64,000 nucleotides of DNA from Aeromicrobium endophyticum (GTDB lineage: Bacteria; Actinomycetota; Actinomycetes; Propionibacteriales; Nocardioidaceae). Position numbers and translations under genes: made by a program. The stretch spans positions 248,001-312,000 of the forward strand of contig NZ_QUBR01000003.1 of the NCBI RefSeq assembly GCF_003586285.1. Reading direction: 5' to 3'. The notes under the pieces are model-generated. The model saw only the letters and a list, made by a program, of their open reading frames with translations, was not told the DNA's origin and ran no database searches. Shown one piece after another: positions 63,617 through 64,000 of this stretch. Position 1 is the stretch's first letter; each line of letters starts with the position of its first letter.

Positions 63617-64000
63617 ATGACAATTGCAGTGGCCTACCGGCCTGACGAGTTCGGACGCGCCGCCCTCGAGTGGGCCGCCGAGCATGCCACCGCCGTCGAC
63701 GCGTCGATCATCGTGATCAACATCAGCCGGGGCGAGCCGCGGCTCGACGCCGGCTTCGCCCGCGGTCGCGACATCCAGGACATCACCGACAGCCTCAGCG
63801 CCAAGGGCGTGTCGATCGAGGTGCGTCAGACCGAGGGCGACAACGTCGCCGACGCCGTCCTGTTCGAGGCCGAGCAGGCGGGCGCGACGTTGATCGTCGT
63901 CGGCATCCGGCGGCGCAGCCCCGTCGGCAAGATGCTGATGGGCAGCGTCGCCCAGTCGATCCTGCTCGACGCATCCGTCCCGGTCGTCGCCGTCAAGCCC
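63617..64000 (+). CDS. Universal stress protein (UspA family), 3' end cut by window
   Basis: 128 residues are visible and the frame is open at the window end. The sequence starts MTIAVAYRPDEFGRAALEWA and contains the ATP-binding pattern G-2x-G-9x-G-S in VVGIRRRSPVGKMLMGSVAQSILLD, followed by SVPVVAVKP, where a single Usp domain ends. It is therefore probably a near-complete single-domain, ATP-binding type. It is divergent from the DsbA-like gene, and both fit a stress theme. TAGGTT six bases before the ATG suggests a leaderless mRNA. Confidence 0.9.
   Translation, partial: MTIAVAYRPDEFGRAALEWAAEHATAVDASIIVINISRGEPRLDAGFARGRDIQDITDSLSAKGVSIEVRQTEGDNVADAVLFEAEQAGATLIVVGIRRRSPVGKMLMGSVAQSILLDASVPVVAVKP

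Overview
This 64 kb window is a chromosomal segment of a very GC-rich actinobacterium. Third codon positions are almost all G or C, many starts are GTG, neighbouring genes overlap by ATGA or GTGA, there is a mycobacterial-type SOS box, and the gene set includes GlgE/TreS/Pep2, TreYZ, ImuA'/ImuB/DnaE2 and an actinobacterial LigB. Gene content fits Propionibacteriales, perhaps a Nocardioidaceae such as Aeromicrobium; that placement is inference from memory. No rRNA, tRNA, CRISPR array, transposase or prophage was seen. No gap between genes exceeds 300 bases.

Layout. 1-3.7 kb: acyl-CoA genes of the ethylmalonyl/methylmalonyl-CoA type (ccr cut by the window edge, mce, a thiolase, meaB). 3.8-7.6 kb: small membrane, PH-domain, thioredoxin/TPR and envelope proteins. 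7.6-11.2 kb: a GNAT-like/NUDIX fusion, an ArsR-type regulator coupled to an MFS transporter, and an enoyl-CoA hydratase. 11.4-31.3 kb: a large alpha-glucan/trehalose block: malQ, glgX(treX), treY, treZ, a second glgX, then glgE-treS-mak-glgB, interrupted by a PhzF-like gene, a DoxX-like membrane protein and an alpha/beta hydrolase. 31.4-35.1 kb: a tight minus-strand cassette of GT4 glycosyltransferase, methyltransferase, toroid-fold protein and methyltransferase. 35.4-38.9 kb: a giant Ala/Glu/Arg coiled-coil gene whose membrane-anchored C-terminus lies in another frame after a run of seven A. 39-46.8 kb: etfBA and an oligopeptide ABC transporter (oppA-B-C-DF). 47-52.7 kb: the SOS mutasome imuA'-imuB-dnaE2. 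53.3-60.5 kb: ligB (minus), then nrtR-nadA-nadB-nadC-cysteine desulfurase. 60.5-64 kb: small membrane proteins, a 39-residue Cys-motif protein coupled to a DsbA-like protein, and a universal stress protein cut by the window end.

How the genes work together. The sugar block can make trehalose from alpha-glucan (TreX/TreY/TreZ) and build branched glucan from trehalose (TreS, maltokinase, GlgE, GlgB), with MalQ and the debranching enzymes recycling chains. NadA and NadB make quinolinate, NadC converts it to NaMN, the cysteine desulfurase could supply sulfur for the NadA Fe-S cluster, and NrtR represses from operators over its own promoter. CCR, epimerase, thiolase and MeaB belong to C4-C5 acyl-CoA carboxylation and mutase chemistry; ETF takes electrons from acyl-CoA dehydrogenases.

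Most unusual features: three families of intergenic palindromic elements, one present three times with fixed geometry (35-base centre, 8-base tail spacing); the A7 tract splitting the coiled-coil gene; a REP-like palindrome translated inside nadB; and a repeated layout in which a -10 hexamer sits 6-7 bases before the start codon, suggesting leaderless mRNAs.
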